Shown: one piece after another, positions 46,271-55,827 of the stretch | Numbering within the stretch: position 1 is the first letter of the stretch | Layout of the letters: every line of letters starts with the position of its first letter | Origin: JBBDMC01 sp963775235 | GTDB taxonomy: Bacteria > Pseudomonadota > Alphaproteobacteria > Rhizobiales > Kaistiaceae | Reading direction: 5' to 3' | Length of the DNA stretch: 64,000 bases | Assembly: GCA_963775235.1 (NCBI GenBank) | Contig: CAVZHY010000007.1 | Coordinates: 372,001 to 436,000 of the forward strand | Translations under genes and position numbers: made by a program | The notes under the pieces: generated by a model | What the model saw: only the letters and a program-made list of their open reading frames with translations | Told to the model about the DNA's origin: nothing | The model's database searches: none

Positions 46271-47251
46271 ATGAAGATTCTCTTCCATGGACGGACGGCG
46301 CTGAACTTTCGGGCCGGGTTCGAGCCGCTGCTGGATCGCGCGCATGAGATCGTCAATGTGGACGACGATCTCTTGACCGACGCGGCCCGCGCTGATCACG
46401 CGGACGCGGAAGTCATCATCGGCACCAGCCTGACTGCGGATATGCCGTACCCCGAGCGTCTGCGCCTCTTTCACAGCCCGGGCGCCGGCTACAACAACAT
46501 CGACCTCTCGCTGCTGCCGCCGGGGGCAACGCTGTGCAACTGTTTCGGCCATGAGGACGCGATGGCAGAGTACGTCATGGCGGCGCTGCTGGCGCGGCAG
46601 ATCCCACTGGTCGCCGCGGACGCCTGCCTGCGCGAAGGGGACTGGCGATTTGGAGTTGCCGGGCCGGATGCGTTGCGTGGCGAGCTTGGCGCTACGACAA
46701 TCGGAATTCTCGGTTTCGGGCATATCGGGAAGGCCATCGCGGTACGTGCGAAGGCGTTCGGCATGGGCGTGACCGCACTTTCTCGACGGCGGGTTGAGGT
46801 GGGGACGATCGTTGATCGGTTGTTCGTGGCTGCGGACCTCGCAGCGTTTCTGGGGTCGGCGGACGCAATTGTGGTTGCTGCACCGCTGAATGATGAGACC
46901 AAAGGAATGATCGACGCCGCTGCCCTGGCGGCGATGCGTCCGCACGCGGTCATTATCAATCTTGCTCGCGGTCCTCTCATCGACGAAAGGGCCCTGTACG
47001 CAGCGCTGAAGGAGCGCCGGATCGGTGGCGCGATCATCGACACCTGGTATGTCTATCCCGACAGTGATCATCCGAAGACGTTGCCCAGTCATTTTCCATT
47101 TCACGAACTCGACAACGTGGTCATGACCCCGCACATGTCAGGATGGTCGCGCGAGATGATTGGACGTCGTCAAAAGACCATGGCAGGCAACGTCAACAGC
47201 CTCGCCGGCGGCCTCCCGTTGTCAAACGTGGTGCGCGCGGCTGTGCAGTAG
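46271..47251 (+). CDS. D-2-hydroxyacid dehydrogenase (NAD-dependent)
   Basis: The 326-residue D-isomer-specific dehydrogenase has the Rossmann motif GILGFGHIGKAIAVRAKAFG. Its catalytic Arg is in NLARGPLIDERAL, its catalytic His in MTPHMSGWSREM, and the Glu is expected before it. It reduces a 2-keto acid or oxidises a D-2-hydroxy acid. Third gene of the enolase-superfamily/SDR/dehydrogenase operon. It is intact. The 207 bases after it, before the next aminotransferase, show no gene. Confidence 0.93.
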   Translation: MKILFHGRTALNFRAGFEPLLDRAHEIVNVDDDLLTDAARADHADAEVIIGTSLTADMPYPERLRLFHSPGAGYNNIDLSLLPPGATLCNCFGHEDAMAEYVMAALLARQIPLVAADACLREGDWRFGVAGPDALRGELGATTIGILGFGHIGKAIAVRAKAFGMGVTALSRRRVEVGTIVDRLFVAADLAAFLGSADAIVVAAPLNDETKGMIDAAALAAMRPHAVIINLARGPLIDERALYAALKERRIGGAIIDTWYVYPDSDHPKTLPSHFPFHELDNVVMTPHMSGWSREMIGRRQKTMAGNVNSLAGGLPLSNVVRAAVQ

Positions 47252-47458
47252 CGCCATGGCTCGCGGTGCCGAAAACGTCAGATTTACCGGAGCCGATGTC
47301 GCTGAAGAGGATGGCGGTCTGGCCAACCTTGTTCGGCCGGCCGTGGGCGGGCAATACAGCATAAACGTCCCGCGATGCGGGACGAACCGCCATTTACGTC
47401 AATGAGCCCGGCAACTTAATTCGAGGTGCTTTTTCCGTGGGTCCGGCTGGTGGTTGAA

Positions 47459-48793
47459 ATGTCTCAGAAAGTCGCAATTGAAACGAAGCTTCATTTCGAT
47501 CGTTCCGCCGACCGTATTACGTTCAATTCCAAGCGGATCGCTGGTGGGGTTAACAGCAACTTTCGCCTCAATATTGCTCCGACGCCTCTCGTCTTTGAGC
47601 GAGGCGAGGGCGCCCATCTCACCGATGTCGACGGCAATCGGCTGATCGACTACTACCTCGGCATGGGGCCGATGATCTTGGGCCACAGCCCGAAGGCGTT
47701 GCGGGATGCGGTGCGGGAGCAGATGGAGCGCGGCATCCTGTTTGCCGGCCAGAGCGAGGTGGAATTCGAGGCAGCGCGGCTGGTTTGCGACATGGTGCCG
47801 TGTGCCGAGCGACTGCGCTTCGGCTCATCCGGCTCGGAGGCAATTCAGGCCGCAATCAGACTCGCACGCGCGGCGACCGGGCGTCGCAAGGTCGTCAAGT
47901 TCGAGGGCCACTACCATGGCTGGTTCGACAACATCCTCTGGTCGGTAGCGCCGCCCCTGAACGCTGCCGGACCCGTTGACGCTCCCGTCGCGGTAGCCGG
48001 CAGCGCGGGTATGGATCCTGAAGGTTCGTCCGGCCTTGACGTGCTGCCGTGGAACGATCTGTCGCAACTGCAACAGAGACTGGCGAAGGGCGACGTCGCT
48101 GCCGTGATCATGGAGCCGGCGATGTGCAATGCCGGCGCAATCCGGCCGGCGCCCGGATACCTCGAGGGGGCGCGCGCCGCCTGCACCGACGCGGGCGCGA
48201 TCCTTATCTTCGACGAGGTTATCACCGGCTTCCGTCTTGGCCCAGGCGGTGCGCAGGAACGCTTTGGCGTTACACCGGATCTTGCTGTGTTCGGTAAAGC
48301 GATCGCGAACGGGTTTCCCGTGTCTGCGCTCGCTGGCCGCGGCGATCTCCTCGACCTGTTCGTCACCGGTGGCGTGGTGCACGGCGGCACCTATAACGCG
48401 CAGTGCATATCGATGGCGGCAACGGTGGCGACGCTGCGCCAACTGACCCCGGAACTCTATGCGACAATCGGGCGGCGTGGCACGAAGCTGATGGACGGCA
48501 TTCGCGACGCCCTGTCGGCTGCCGGCATCCAGGCGGTCGTCACCGGCTTTCCGCAAGTCTTCCATGTGGCTTTCGGCCTGGAAGCGCCTGCCCAATCGTA
48601 TCGTGACCTTGCGCGTTCGGATCGCGCCGGATACGTGACCTTCGTTCAGGCGCTGCTCCGCCGCGGGGTGCGCGCTCTCGAGCGTGGCGCCTGGTTCCTT
48701 TCGATCGAGCACGACGATGCGGTGATCGACGCGACGCTGGCAACGGTCGCGGCGGCCGCCGCCGAGGTCGCGCCGGCGCTGGCCAGTCGGTGA
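47459..48793 (+). CDS. Class III aminotransferase, glutamate-1-semialdehyde-aminomutase-like (2)
   Basis: This PLP enzyme of 444 residues starts at the ATG at 47459 (MSQKVAIETK); the frame opens earlier at 47426. Motifs: NSKRIAGGVNSNFRL, FGSSGSEAIQAAIRLARA, FEGHYHGW, IFDEVITGFRLGPGGAQ and the PLP lysine in VFGKAIANGFP. It is HemL-like but has a distinct N-terminus, and is clearly different from the aminotransferase at 41658. Its stop overlaps the GTG start of the second enolase-superfamily gene by four bases, so the two are coupled and probably act on successive intermediates. Confidence 0.92.
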   Translation: MSQKVAIETKLHFDRSADRITFNSKRIAGGVNSNFRLNIAPTPLVFERGEGAHLTDVDGNRLIDYYLGMGPMILGHSPKALRDAVREQMERGILFAGQSEVEFEAARLVCDMVPCAERLRFGSSGSEAIQAAIRLARAATGRRKVVKFEGHYHGWFDNILWSVAPPLNAAGPVDAPVAVAGSAGMDPEGSSGLDVLPWNDLSQLQQRLAKGDVAAVIMEPAMCNAGAIRPAPGYLEGARAACTDAGAILIFDEVITGFRLGPGGAQERFGVTPDLAVFGKAIANGFPVSALAGRGDLLDLFVTGGVVHGGTYNAQCISMAATVATLRQLTPELYATIGRRGTKLMDGIRDALSAAGIQAVVTGFPQVFHVAFGLEAPAQSYRDLARSDRAGYVTFVQALLRRGVRALERGAWFLSIEHDDAVIDATLATVAAAAAEVAPALASR

Positions 48794-49962
48794 TCGGCCA
48801 CCTGCTGATGAGCGACGATCCGATCGTCCGGTTTGTTCTCCAGGCGGTTCAGGCGTCCGACCGGACCCGGTGGACCTTTCTCTCGGTCCAAACGCTCTCC
48901 GGCATCATCGGCGCCGGGGAAGCTACGTTCGAGCCGCTGGAATTGGCCATGTTTGGCCAAGGGGCCGATCTCTTGCCCAAGCTTGTCGGCCGCGGCGCCG
49001 ATCCAGGCCTTCTCCGCTCGCTCGTATCGCCCCGCGATCTGCAAACCGCGGCGGTCTATTCCGCCCTGAGCCAGGCCCTGTGGGATGCCGTGGCTCGGCG
49101 TAAGCGCGCGTCCCTTGCGTCCGCCCTTGGCGGCGCAAAACGCTCGTTGATCCCGGTTTACGCGAACATCAATCGCCGCACGTCCGATCGTTCGCCGGCT
49201 GGTTTCGTCGAGAGCGCCAGAGCGGCGCTCTCTGCAGGTCACACGGCATTCAAGATCGCGCCGTTCGACGAGGTCATCAAACCGGGAAGGGATGGCCGAG
49301 CGTCGGGCGATTTCAGGCCTGGCCTGGAGCGCTTGGCCGCGGTACGCGGCGCCATCGGTCAGGAGGCCGAACTTCGTATCGATTGCCATTGGCGCTTTGA
49401 CGAAGACATGGCGGCCGAAGTGATTGGCGCCGCTGCGGTTTCGCGGCCCTATTGGATCGAGGCGCCGTTGCCCGAAACGGAGACGGAGGAAAATTTCGCC
49501 GCATTGCGGCGTCTGCGCAGGCTGGCCAATGGTCTCGGCATGAAATTGGCTGGCTGCGAACGGGGCATTGGGATTGACGAATATGCCCGCTACATCAAAG
49601 CGGAGGCGTACGATGTCATGATGCCCGACGTAAAATACGTCGGCAGCATCGATGAGACGCTGCAGCTCGCCGAGCTGTTTGCCGGCGCTGGTGTCGGCTT
49701 TTCTCTCCACAATCCGAGCGGCCCGATTTCCCACGCAGCCAGTCTGCATGTCTCGGCTGTCGTGGAGACCAACGAACGCCTTGAGATGCAATTCGATGAA
49801 ACCCCCGCTTTCGACAAATTGTTGAAAAGCCCCGTCCCCCAAATCAGAGACGGCGCTTCACGGCTGCCCGAAGGAACTGGCTTGGGCGTGGAATTCGATC
49901 CGGCCACAGCGGAGGCCTACATCGCACGAACAATGACGATCGACGAGGACGGTGTCCGTTAG
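48790..49962 (+). CDS. Mandelate racemase/muconate lactonizing enzyme family protein (2)
   Basis: The 390-residue enolase-superfamily protein has FKIAPFDEV as the Lys region, metal ligands in LRIDCHWRFDE, YWIEAPLPE and AGCERGIG, and SLHNPSGPIS near the end. The pattern differs from the copy at 44265, so the two probably dehydrate or isomerise different acids. It starts at the GTG at 48790, overlapping the aminotransferase stop; an ATG at 48808 is a possible alternative. The next gene, soxB, begins 173 bases later. Confidence 0.92.
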   Translation: MIGHLLMSDDPIVRFVLQAVQASDRTRWTFLSVQTLSGIIGAGEATFEPLELAMFGQGADLLPKLVGRGADPGLLRSLVSPRDLQTAAVYSALSQALWDAVARRKRASLASALGGAKRSLIPVYANINRRTSDRSPAGFVESARAALSAGHTAFKIAPFDEVIKPGRDGRASGDFRPGLERLAAVRGAIGQEAELRIDCHWRFDEDMAAEVIGAAAVSRPYWIEAPLPETETEENFAALRRLRRLANGLGMKLAGCERGIGIDEYARYIKAEAYDVMMPDVKYVGSIDETLQLAELFAGAGVGFSLHNPSGPISHAASLHVSAVVETNERLEMQFDETPAFDKLLKSPVPQIRDGASRLPEGTGLGVEFDPATAEAYIARTMTIDEDGVR

Positions 49963-50135
49963 ATCGTCTATGCTTCCTGCGCGCTGGTCGCACGACAGTG
50001 TTGCGCCGGGCCGGGGCTGAGGCGGCTGGCGCCGCCGATTGGCGAGATTTCGAACGACCGGATACAAAAAACGGTTTGTCGCAGTTTCGCGATGTGTTCG
50101 ACTGACTTTACCGCGCTTGCGGCCGGTGTTCAGCA

Positions 50136-51390
50136 ATGAAGAAATATTCGGCCCTTTCCTTGCTGAGGAATGTGGTCAACGGCGGTCGTGGTTGGGAGCC
50201 CGCTTGGCGTTCGGTGGAACCCAAGACCAGCTATGATTTCGTCATCATCGGTGGGGGAGGGCACGGGCTCGCGGCCGCCTATTATCTCGCTCGCGTCCAC
50301 TCGGCGAAGCGCGTTGCTCTACTGGAGGCCGGGTGGCTTGGTGGTGGCAACACCGGGCGCAACACGACGATCATCCGGTCGAATTATCTCTATCCGGAAA
50401 GCGCGGCGATCTATGATTTCGCATTGCGGCTCTACGAGAACCTTTCGCGCGAGTTGAATTACAACATCATGCTGAGTCAGCGTGGTGTGCTCCTGCCTCT
50501 TTACACCCGCCACGATCTCGACAACGGGCGCCGTGCCGTCAACGCCATGCAGCTAAACGGCATTGACGCCGAGTTGCTGTCTCGCGAGGAAACACTGGCA
50601 TTCGAGCCGCTGCTCAACCGTGATCCCACTGCGCGCTATGCGCCTGTTGGGGGGATACTGCAGCGGCGGGGTGGCGTGGCGCGCCACGATGCGATCGCCT
50701 GGGGGTATGCCCGTGCGGCCTCGGCGCTCGGTGTCGACATCGTCGAGAATTGTGCCGTTACCGGCTTCGACATCCGCGCCGGCAAAGTGGAGGCCCTGGC
50801 AACTTCGCGTGGCCGCATTGTCTGCGGCCGGGCCGGGATGGCTGTGGCCGGGCAGACGACGGTGCTCGCCGACCTGGCGGGTTTCCCGGTGCCGGTTCGC
50901 AGCATGACGCTGCAGGCGGCGGTGACCGAGCCCCTGAAGCCGGTATTGAACTCGGTGATTATGGCCGTGCATGGGCCCGGCACGTATGCCAGCCAGAGCG
51001 ACAAGGGGGAGATTGTATTTGGCGGGGCGCTTGATCGGTATACCTCTTACACCCAGAGAGGAGCAATCAGCACCCTCGAATTGGTGGCCGCCGGCCTGGT
51101 CGCGACTTTTCCTTCGCTGTCGCGCGTCAAGCTGATGCGACAATGGGGCGGCACCGTCGATGTCGTGCCCGACTCGAGTCCCGATCATCGATGAAACCCC
51201 GGTCAGAGACCTGTTCATAAACTGCGGGTGGGGAACTGGCGGCTTCAAAGCGATCCCCGCCGGTGGGTGGCTCCTGGCACACTTGCTGGCGACCGGAAAG
51301 CATCATGCGATGAGCCGCCCTTTCGGGTTTGATCGATTTACTTCGCTCGATCTGATCGATGAAGCCGGCGCCGCTGGCATTGCTCACTAG
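50136..51390 (+). pseudogene. soxB: Sarcosine oxidase beta subunit SoxB, one frameshift
   Basis: SoxB is the catalytic FAD/FMN subunit of heterotetrameric sarcosine oxidase, which demethylates sarcosine to glycine in the cytosol. It has the FAD motif FVIIGGGGHGLAAAYYLA (residues 35-52), then NTGRNTTIIRSNYLYPES. GGVARHDAIAWGYA carries His184, the expected covalent FMN site. An extra base near 51182 shifts frame; corrected, the C-terminal FINCGWGTGGFKAIPAGGW follows and ends at 51390. Corrected length is about 417 residues. The order B-D-A-G is that of well-known sox operons. Confidence 0.92.
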
Positions 51391-51405
51391 CGGAGGCGAA
51401 GGCGC

Positions 51406-51690
51406 GTGCTAACGATACGATGTCCGTGGTGCGGTGAGCGCGCAGAGGTCGAGTTCAGTAACGGCGGCGACGCGGATGCCGCGCGACCGGCGAAGTGGCG
51501 CGAAGTGAGCGACGCGGGCTGGGCCGGTTACCTGTACATGGAGACCAACCCGCGCGGCATTTGTCGCGAGCGCTGGGTGCACCTATTCGGCTGTGGCGAA
51601 TGGTTCACCGTTGCACGCAATACGCTGACAAACGAGATCGTGGCGGTATATCCGACCGCGCGACCAGCGGCGACGACGGCGGGGGCCTGA
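51406..51690 (+). CDS. soxD: Sarcosine oxidase delta subunit SoxD
   Basis: The 94-residue zinc-binding subunit has CPWCGERAEVEFSNGG at the start and RWVHLFGCGEWF near residue 60; these Cys and His residues are the usual zinc ligands. It bridges the other subunits in the heterotetramer. It lies 15 bases after soxB and one base before the start of soxA. It is intact. Confidence 0.95.
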   Translation: MLTIRCPWCGERAEVEFSNGGDADAARPAKWREVSDAGWAGYLYMETNPRGICRERWVHLFGCGEWFTVARNTLTNEIVAVYPTARPAATTAGA

Positions 51691-51691
51691 C

Positions 51692-54658
51692 GTGGGTTAT
51701 CGGCTCGATGAGGGGGGCAGGGTCGACCGCGACCGGCCGATCACCTTCACCTTCAACGGTCGCGGCATGGTCGGCTTCGCAGGTGATACCCTGGCCTCGG
51801 CGCTGCTTGCCAACGATGTCGCGATTGTTGGACGCAGCTTCAAATATCATCGTCCGCGCGGGATCGTCGGGCTCGATGAGGAGGATCCGGGCGGCATTGT
51901 CGACCTCGGCGCCGATCCCCGTGCCGAGCCCAACGCACGCGCGACCCTGACGCACCTCCGCGACGGGCTGACCGCGCGTTCTGTCAACTGTTGGCCGAGC
52001 GCCGATTTCGATGTCGGCGTCGTCCGCGGGCTGGCCAGGCCGCTGCTGGCTGCCGGGTTCTACTACAAGACGTTCATGTGGCCGAACTGGCATTGGTTCG
52101 AGCCGGCAATCCGGGCCAGTGCCGGGTTGGGGCGGGCGCCCCGCGGGGCCGACCCGGATCGGTACGAACATGATTGCCGGCATTGCGACGTGCTGATCGT
52201 CGGTGCGGGTCCGGCCGGCCTGCGCGTAGCGACTGCGCTTGCCGGCTCCGGCCTCGACATCGTGATCGTTGAGCAGAGGAGCGAGGCCGGTGGATCCCTG
52301 CTCGCGCGGTCCGCGACCATCGACGGCGAGGATGGCACCGCCTGGGCGGAGCGAGCGGCTTCTGTGCTTCGTGCGCACCCCAACGTAACGATGCTGACAA
52401 ACGCTACGGCAACCGGTCACTACGACGGCGGTTGGATCGCGGTACATCAGCGGCTCGACGAAGGGGATCCGACCGCCACGCCGCGCAGCTGCTTGTGGCA
52501 CATTCGGGCGGCCCAGGTGGTGCTGGCGACGGGCGCTCACGAAAGACCGCTTCTATTCGCAAACAACGATCGGCCGGGCGTGATGCTTGCGTCCGCCGTT
52601 GCAGGCTATGTCAATCGTTTCGGCGTTGCCGCGGGACGCCGTGTGATTTTCTTCGTCAACAACACGTCGGGATACGCCGCGGCGTTCGATTGTCATGACC
52701 GCGGCGTCGCCGTCACCACCATTGTCGAGGTCCGACCTGCGGTCGAGGAAGCGCTGGCGACGACGTGTGCGGAGCGAAAGATCGAACTCATCTCTGGTGC
52801 GATTGTGACGACGGTGATCGGTCGACGGCGGGTTCGCGGTGTTGAAATTGCATCGGTCAACGGAAAGGGTGGACGGCGGATTGCGTGTGATTGTGTGGCC
52901 GTTGCCGGAGGGTGGAGCCCGGTGGTTCACCTTTCATCTCATGGCGCGGGCCGGCCGAGGTGGGATGCGGAGCGCCAGTGCTTTCTTCCTGCCAATCTCC
53001 CCGACGGCATGGTCACCGCCGGAGCGGTGGATGGCCGTTTCGATCTTCCTGCCGCGCTCGCCGACGCGGATCGGTGTGCGGCAGCGTTGATGGCGGGTTT
53101 TCCGCCCGCAAAGCGGCCGGTGCCAGTTGCCGCTGCTGTCGCTTCGGTGCCCCCCGCGCCATATGCAATTCGGGCCTATTGGGGCACGCAAACCGACAAA
53201 GTGGCGCGGTCAACCTGGATCGACCTGCTCCACGATGTCACCGTCAACGACGTCCGGCTCGCGGTAAGGGAGAATTTCGTCTCCGCCGAGCACTTCAAAC
53301 GCTACACGACGACCGGCATGGCGCCGGACCAGGGCAAGACGTCGAATGTAACCGGGATGGCGATCCTCGCGCGTGAGACCGGCCGCGACATCTCCGACGT
53401 CGGCACGACCAGGTTCCGGCCGCCCTACACTCCGATCACGCTTGGCGCGCTTGCCGGCCCCCAACGCGGCGTCCTTTATCACCCGCTCCGACGCTTGGCT
53501 TTGCACGACTGGCACGTCGCACACGGCGCCAGGATGGAAGACTACGGAGGGTGGCTTCGCCCCGCGTACTATCAAACGGCGGGCGTGAGCGAGCGCGAGA
53601 CTGTCGATGCCGAAGTGCTTGCGGTCCGTGAAAGGCTCGGGCTTCTCGATTATTCGCCGCTGGGCAAGATCGACGTTGTCGGGCCTGGAGCCGCCGCGTT
53701 TCTCAACCTCATTTACATGAATGACGTGGCAGCCCTGAAGCCTGGACGCGCCCGTTACGGCCTGCTGCTGAGGGAGGACGGTACCGTCATGGACGATGGC
53801 GTCTTCTGCCGCCTTGCCGATGATCATTTCATGCTGACAACGACCAGCGGTGGGGCTGCGGCTACCAGTCAGTGGCTTCAGCGGTGGCACCAATGCGAGT
53901 GGCCGGACCTCGACGTCGTCATCCAGCCGTTCACCACGTATTGGGGGACGATCAGTCTGTCCGGGCCAGAGGCACGGACGGCCATCGGGCGGCTCGCGTC
54001 CGATATCGACTTTGCGGCAGCTGCATTCCCCCAAATGTCGGTGCGCGCCGGCGTAATAGAAACCGTCCTTGTCCGCGTAATGCGGGTCAGCTTCACGGGC
54101 GAAATCACGTACGAAATCAGCGCGCCGGCTACAAAAATCCCACAACTTTGGGACCGTTTGCTGGACGTTGGCAGCGACCTTGGTATAGCGCCGTTCGGGA
54201 TCGAAGCGTTGATGGTCATGCGTACCGAGAAAGGCTTCATCCACGTTGGCGCCGAGACCGATTTGGCAACGCTGCCCGACGATGTCGGTTTCGGTCGGTT
54301 AGGCGCCAGGAAAGAAGAGCTGTTCGTCGGACGCCGCTCGCTTTTGTCCGCGAAGGCGAAGATGCCGGTCCGAGAGCAACTGGTCGGCCTGGAACCCGTC
54401 GACGGCCGCACGGCGCTGACCACCGGTGCGCAGATCGTCGTTGGGTCGATGGAGTCGCGGCCGGCTCGGATGCAGGGGCGAGTGACCTCAGGCTGCTGGA
54501 GCCCGGTTCTCGGACGGCCGATCGCACTCGGCGTTATCGAGCGGGGGCGCGAGCGCCACGGTGAAGAGGTGGACGTATTTCAATTTGGCGAGCGCGTGCG
54601 CGCACGTCTGGTCGCGCCGGCGTTCTATGATGCGGGCGGGGAGCGCATGAATGGTTGA
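51692..54658 (+). CDS. soxA: Sarcosine oxidase alpha subunit SoxA
   Basis: SoxA (988 residues, normal length) starts at a GTG at 51692. The N-terminal region has FTFNGRGMVGFAGDTLASAL and FKYHRPRG. The NAD-binding Rossmann domain has DVLIVGAGPAGLRVATALAG near residue 170. A central domain follows, then from about residue 590 a C-terminal aminomethyltransferase-like (GcvT) domain (YGGWLRPAYYQ, LLDYSPLGKIDVVGPGAAAF, FGIEALMVMRTEKGFIHVG). This part passes the methyl-derived C1 unit to tetrahydrofolate. It is intact, while soxB in the same operon is broken. Its stop overlaps soxG by eight bases. Confidence 0.95.
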   Translation: MGYRLDEGGRVDRDRPITFTFNGRGMVGFAGDTLASALLANDVAIVGRSFKYHRPRGIVGLDEEDPGGIVDLGADPRAEPNARATLTHLRDGLTARSVNCWPSADFDVGVVRGLARPLLAAGFYYKTFMWPNWHWFEPAIRASAGLGRAPRGADPDRYEHDCRHCDVLIVGAGPAGLRVATALAGSGLDIVIVEQRSEAGGSLLARSATIDGEDGTAWAERAASVLRAHPNVTMLTNATATGHYDGGWIAVHQRLDEGDPTATPRSCLWHIRAAQVVLATGAHERPLLFANNDRPGVMLASAVAGYVNRFGVAAGRRVIFFVNNTSGYAAAFDCHDRGVAVTTIVEVRPAVEEALATTCAERKIELISGAIVTTVIGRRRVRGVEIASVNGKGGRRIACDCVAVAGGWSPVVHLSSHGAGRPRWDAERQCFLPANLPDGMVTAGAVDGRFDLPAALADADRCAAALMAGFPPAKRPVPVAAAVASVPPAPYAIRAYWGTQTDKVARSTWIDLLHDVTVNDVRLAVRENFVSAEHFKRYTTTGMAPDQGKTSNVTGMAILARETGRDISDVGTTRFRPPYTPITLGALAGPQRGVLYHPLRRLALHDWHVAHGARMEDYGGWLRPAYYQTAGVSERETVDAEVLAVRERLGLLDYSPLGKIDVVGPGAAAFLNLIYMNDVAALKPGRARYGLLLREDGTVMDDGVFCRLADDHFMLTTTSGGAAATSQWLQRWHQCEWPDLDVVIQPFTTYWGTISLSGPEARTAIGRLASDIDFAAAAFPQMSVRAGVIETVLVRVMRVSFTGEITYEISAPATKIPQLWDRLLDVGSDLGIAPFGIEALMVMRTEKGFIHVGAETDLATLPDDVGFGRLGARKEELFVGRRSLLSAKAKMPVREQLVGLEPVDGRTALTTGAQIVVGSMESRPARMQGRVTSGCWSPVLGRPIALGVIERGRERHGEEVDVFQFGERVRARLVAPAFYDAGGERMNG

Positions 54659-55244
54659 AAATTCCGCCGCCGCCGGTGTGACGATCAGCGAAGCAAGCCA
54701 CCAGTCCCTTTTTCTCGTGACGAAGTCGCGCACGACGGCAGACGTTGCCGATGTGTTGTCCGAAGCGCTTGGGTATCCTGCGCCGGAGCGTGTCGGGCAG
54801 TGCGCGGAGGCGGTGCCGGGCGGTGATTTCTGCCTGAAATTCGGCCCTCACCAGTACCTGATGAAGACTGAGCCTGACGCTGGCCACGAAGTTCACGAAC
54901 GCCTTGTCGCTGCGTTAGCCGGGAGGACCGTCGTCATATTCGATTTCGCCGGCGGCCTTAAAGGTCTGAAGTTGGCGGGGCCCGGCGCCCGAGACCTCTT
55001 GTCCAAAGGCACGCTGATCGATTTGCGCGATGCCACGTTTCCGCCAGGTGCCGGCACACGCGCGCTATTCGCCGGACAGCCTTCGTTCATCATTCGCAAA
55101 CAGGAAGGGGCAGCGTACGAGGTCTACTATGACGGGTCGCTCGAACATGCCATGCAGGCCTGGTTCGCAGAGACCAGCTTAGGGCGGGCGATGACTATCG
55201 CTGCGGTGCCGCTCAGTGTTGGCGAGCGCCCAGATGGTGGCTGA
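54651..55244 (+). CDS. soxG: Sarcosine oxidase gamma subunit SoxG
   Basis: The 197-residue product matches the small SoxG subunit: FDFAGGLKGLKLAGPGARDLL, LIDLRDATFPPGAGTRALFAG and the C-terminal YEVYYDGSLEHAMQAW. It is the last gene of soxBDAG and overlaps soxA by eight bases. It is intact. It ends inside the convergent ACT-like gene (32-base overlap). Confidence 0.92.
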   Translation: MVENSAAAGVTISEASHQSLFLVTKSRTTADVADVLSEALGYPAPERVGQCAEAVPGGDFCLKFGPHQYLMKTEPDAGHEVHERLVAALAGRTVVIFDFAGGLKGLKLAGPGARDLLSKGTLIDLRDATFPPGAGTRALFAGQPSFIIRKQEGAAYEVYYDGSLEHAMQAWFAETSLGRAMTIAAVPLSVGERPDGG

Positions 55245-55562
55245 CTGATACGCGCGCCACGCCGGGGAGCTGACGAATACGGACAATGGCGCTGTCGAGG
55301 TGCGAGTTGTCGAGACCGCGCAGCCGACATGTCACCACATCGCCCTTGTCACCGTAGCGACGGGCATTGAGCGAGACCAGCTCACTGCCATCACAGGCAA
55401 GGCAATCGCAAACGGATGCCAGCGCCCGCCAGCCTCGGACGCCAAACACTTCGATTTCGTGCACAAGGTCGAATTCCGGGAACCCGGCACGCAGTTCGCC
55501 AATCGCGCGGATCTCCGGCTCGTCGTGGAATTCGGGGGACACTCGGCGAATTTGCCGGCCAT
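55213..55562 (-). CDS. Small ACT-domain-like protein (possible frameshift at N-terminus)
   Basis: The conserved part ends with LVSLNARRYGDKGDVVTCRLRGL and IRQLPGVARVSVSHHLG, a beta-alpha-beta pattern like ACT regulatory domains, preceded by GWRALASVCDCLAC. The frame can start at a GTG at 55542, but a better start is the ATG at 55562 (AGAGGAA upstream), read in another frame as MAGKFAECPP; one missing base near 55540 would join them. Corrected length is about 116 residues. It converges on soxG. The function is unknown; ACT domains usually bind amino acids, which would fit the sarcosine/glycine context. Confidence 0.6.
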
Positions 55563-55827
55563 TGGCGCTTATTCCTCTTCCGGAAGCCGTGCTGAACGTC
55601 GGAAGAGCTGCCTTCGGCCTTTCTCCTCCGCTTTAGCTGGATTTGTTTCGCGCCCGCAAGCTGAAGCTCAAATCGGCGCGTTTATTCGAAATCCTTGCCT
55701 CGCTTCCTCTATTCTGCACATTGTATCCAATATGGCGGAAATTTGCAACAGCCCGACGAAGACATGGAAAGCAGACCGCCGAGGTGGCGCGTGACTGCGA
55801 CCGCCGGTCGCAGTATGAGTTGCCGAA

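Noticed and set aside
48646..49842. Minus-strand open frame of 398 codons
   Set aside because: Antisense shadow of the second aminotransferase end and the enolase-superfamily gene; no motifs and no ribosome site.
53210..54244. Minus-strand open frame of 344 codons inside soxA
   Set aside because: Shadow of soxA, which is intact and conserved on the + strand.
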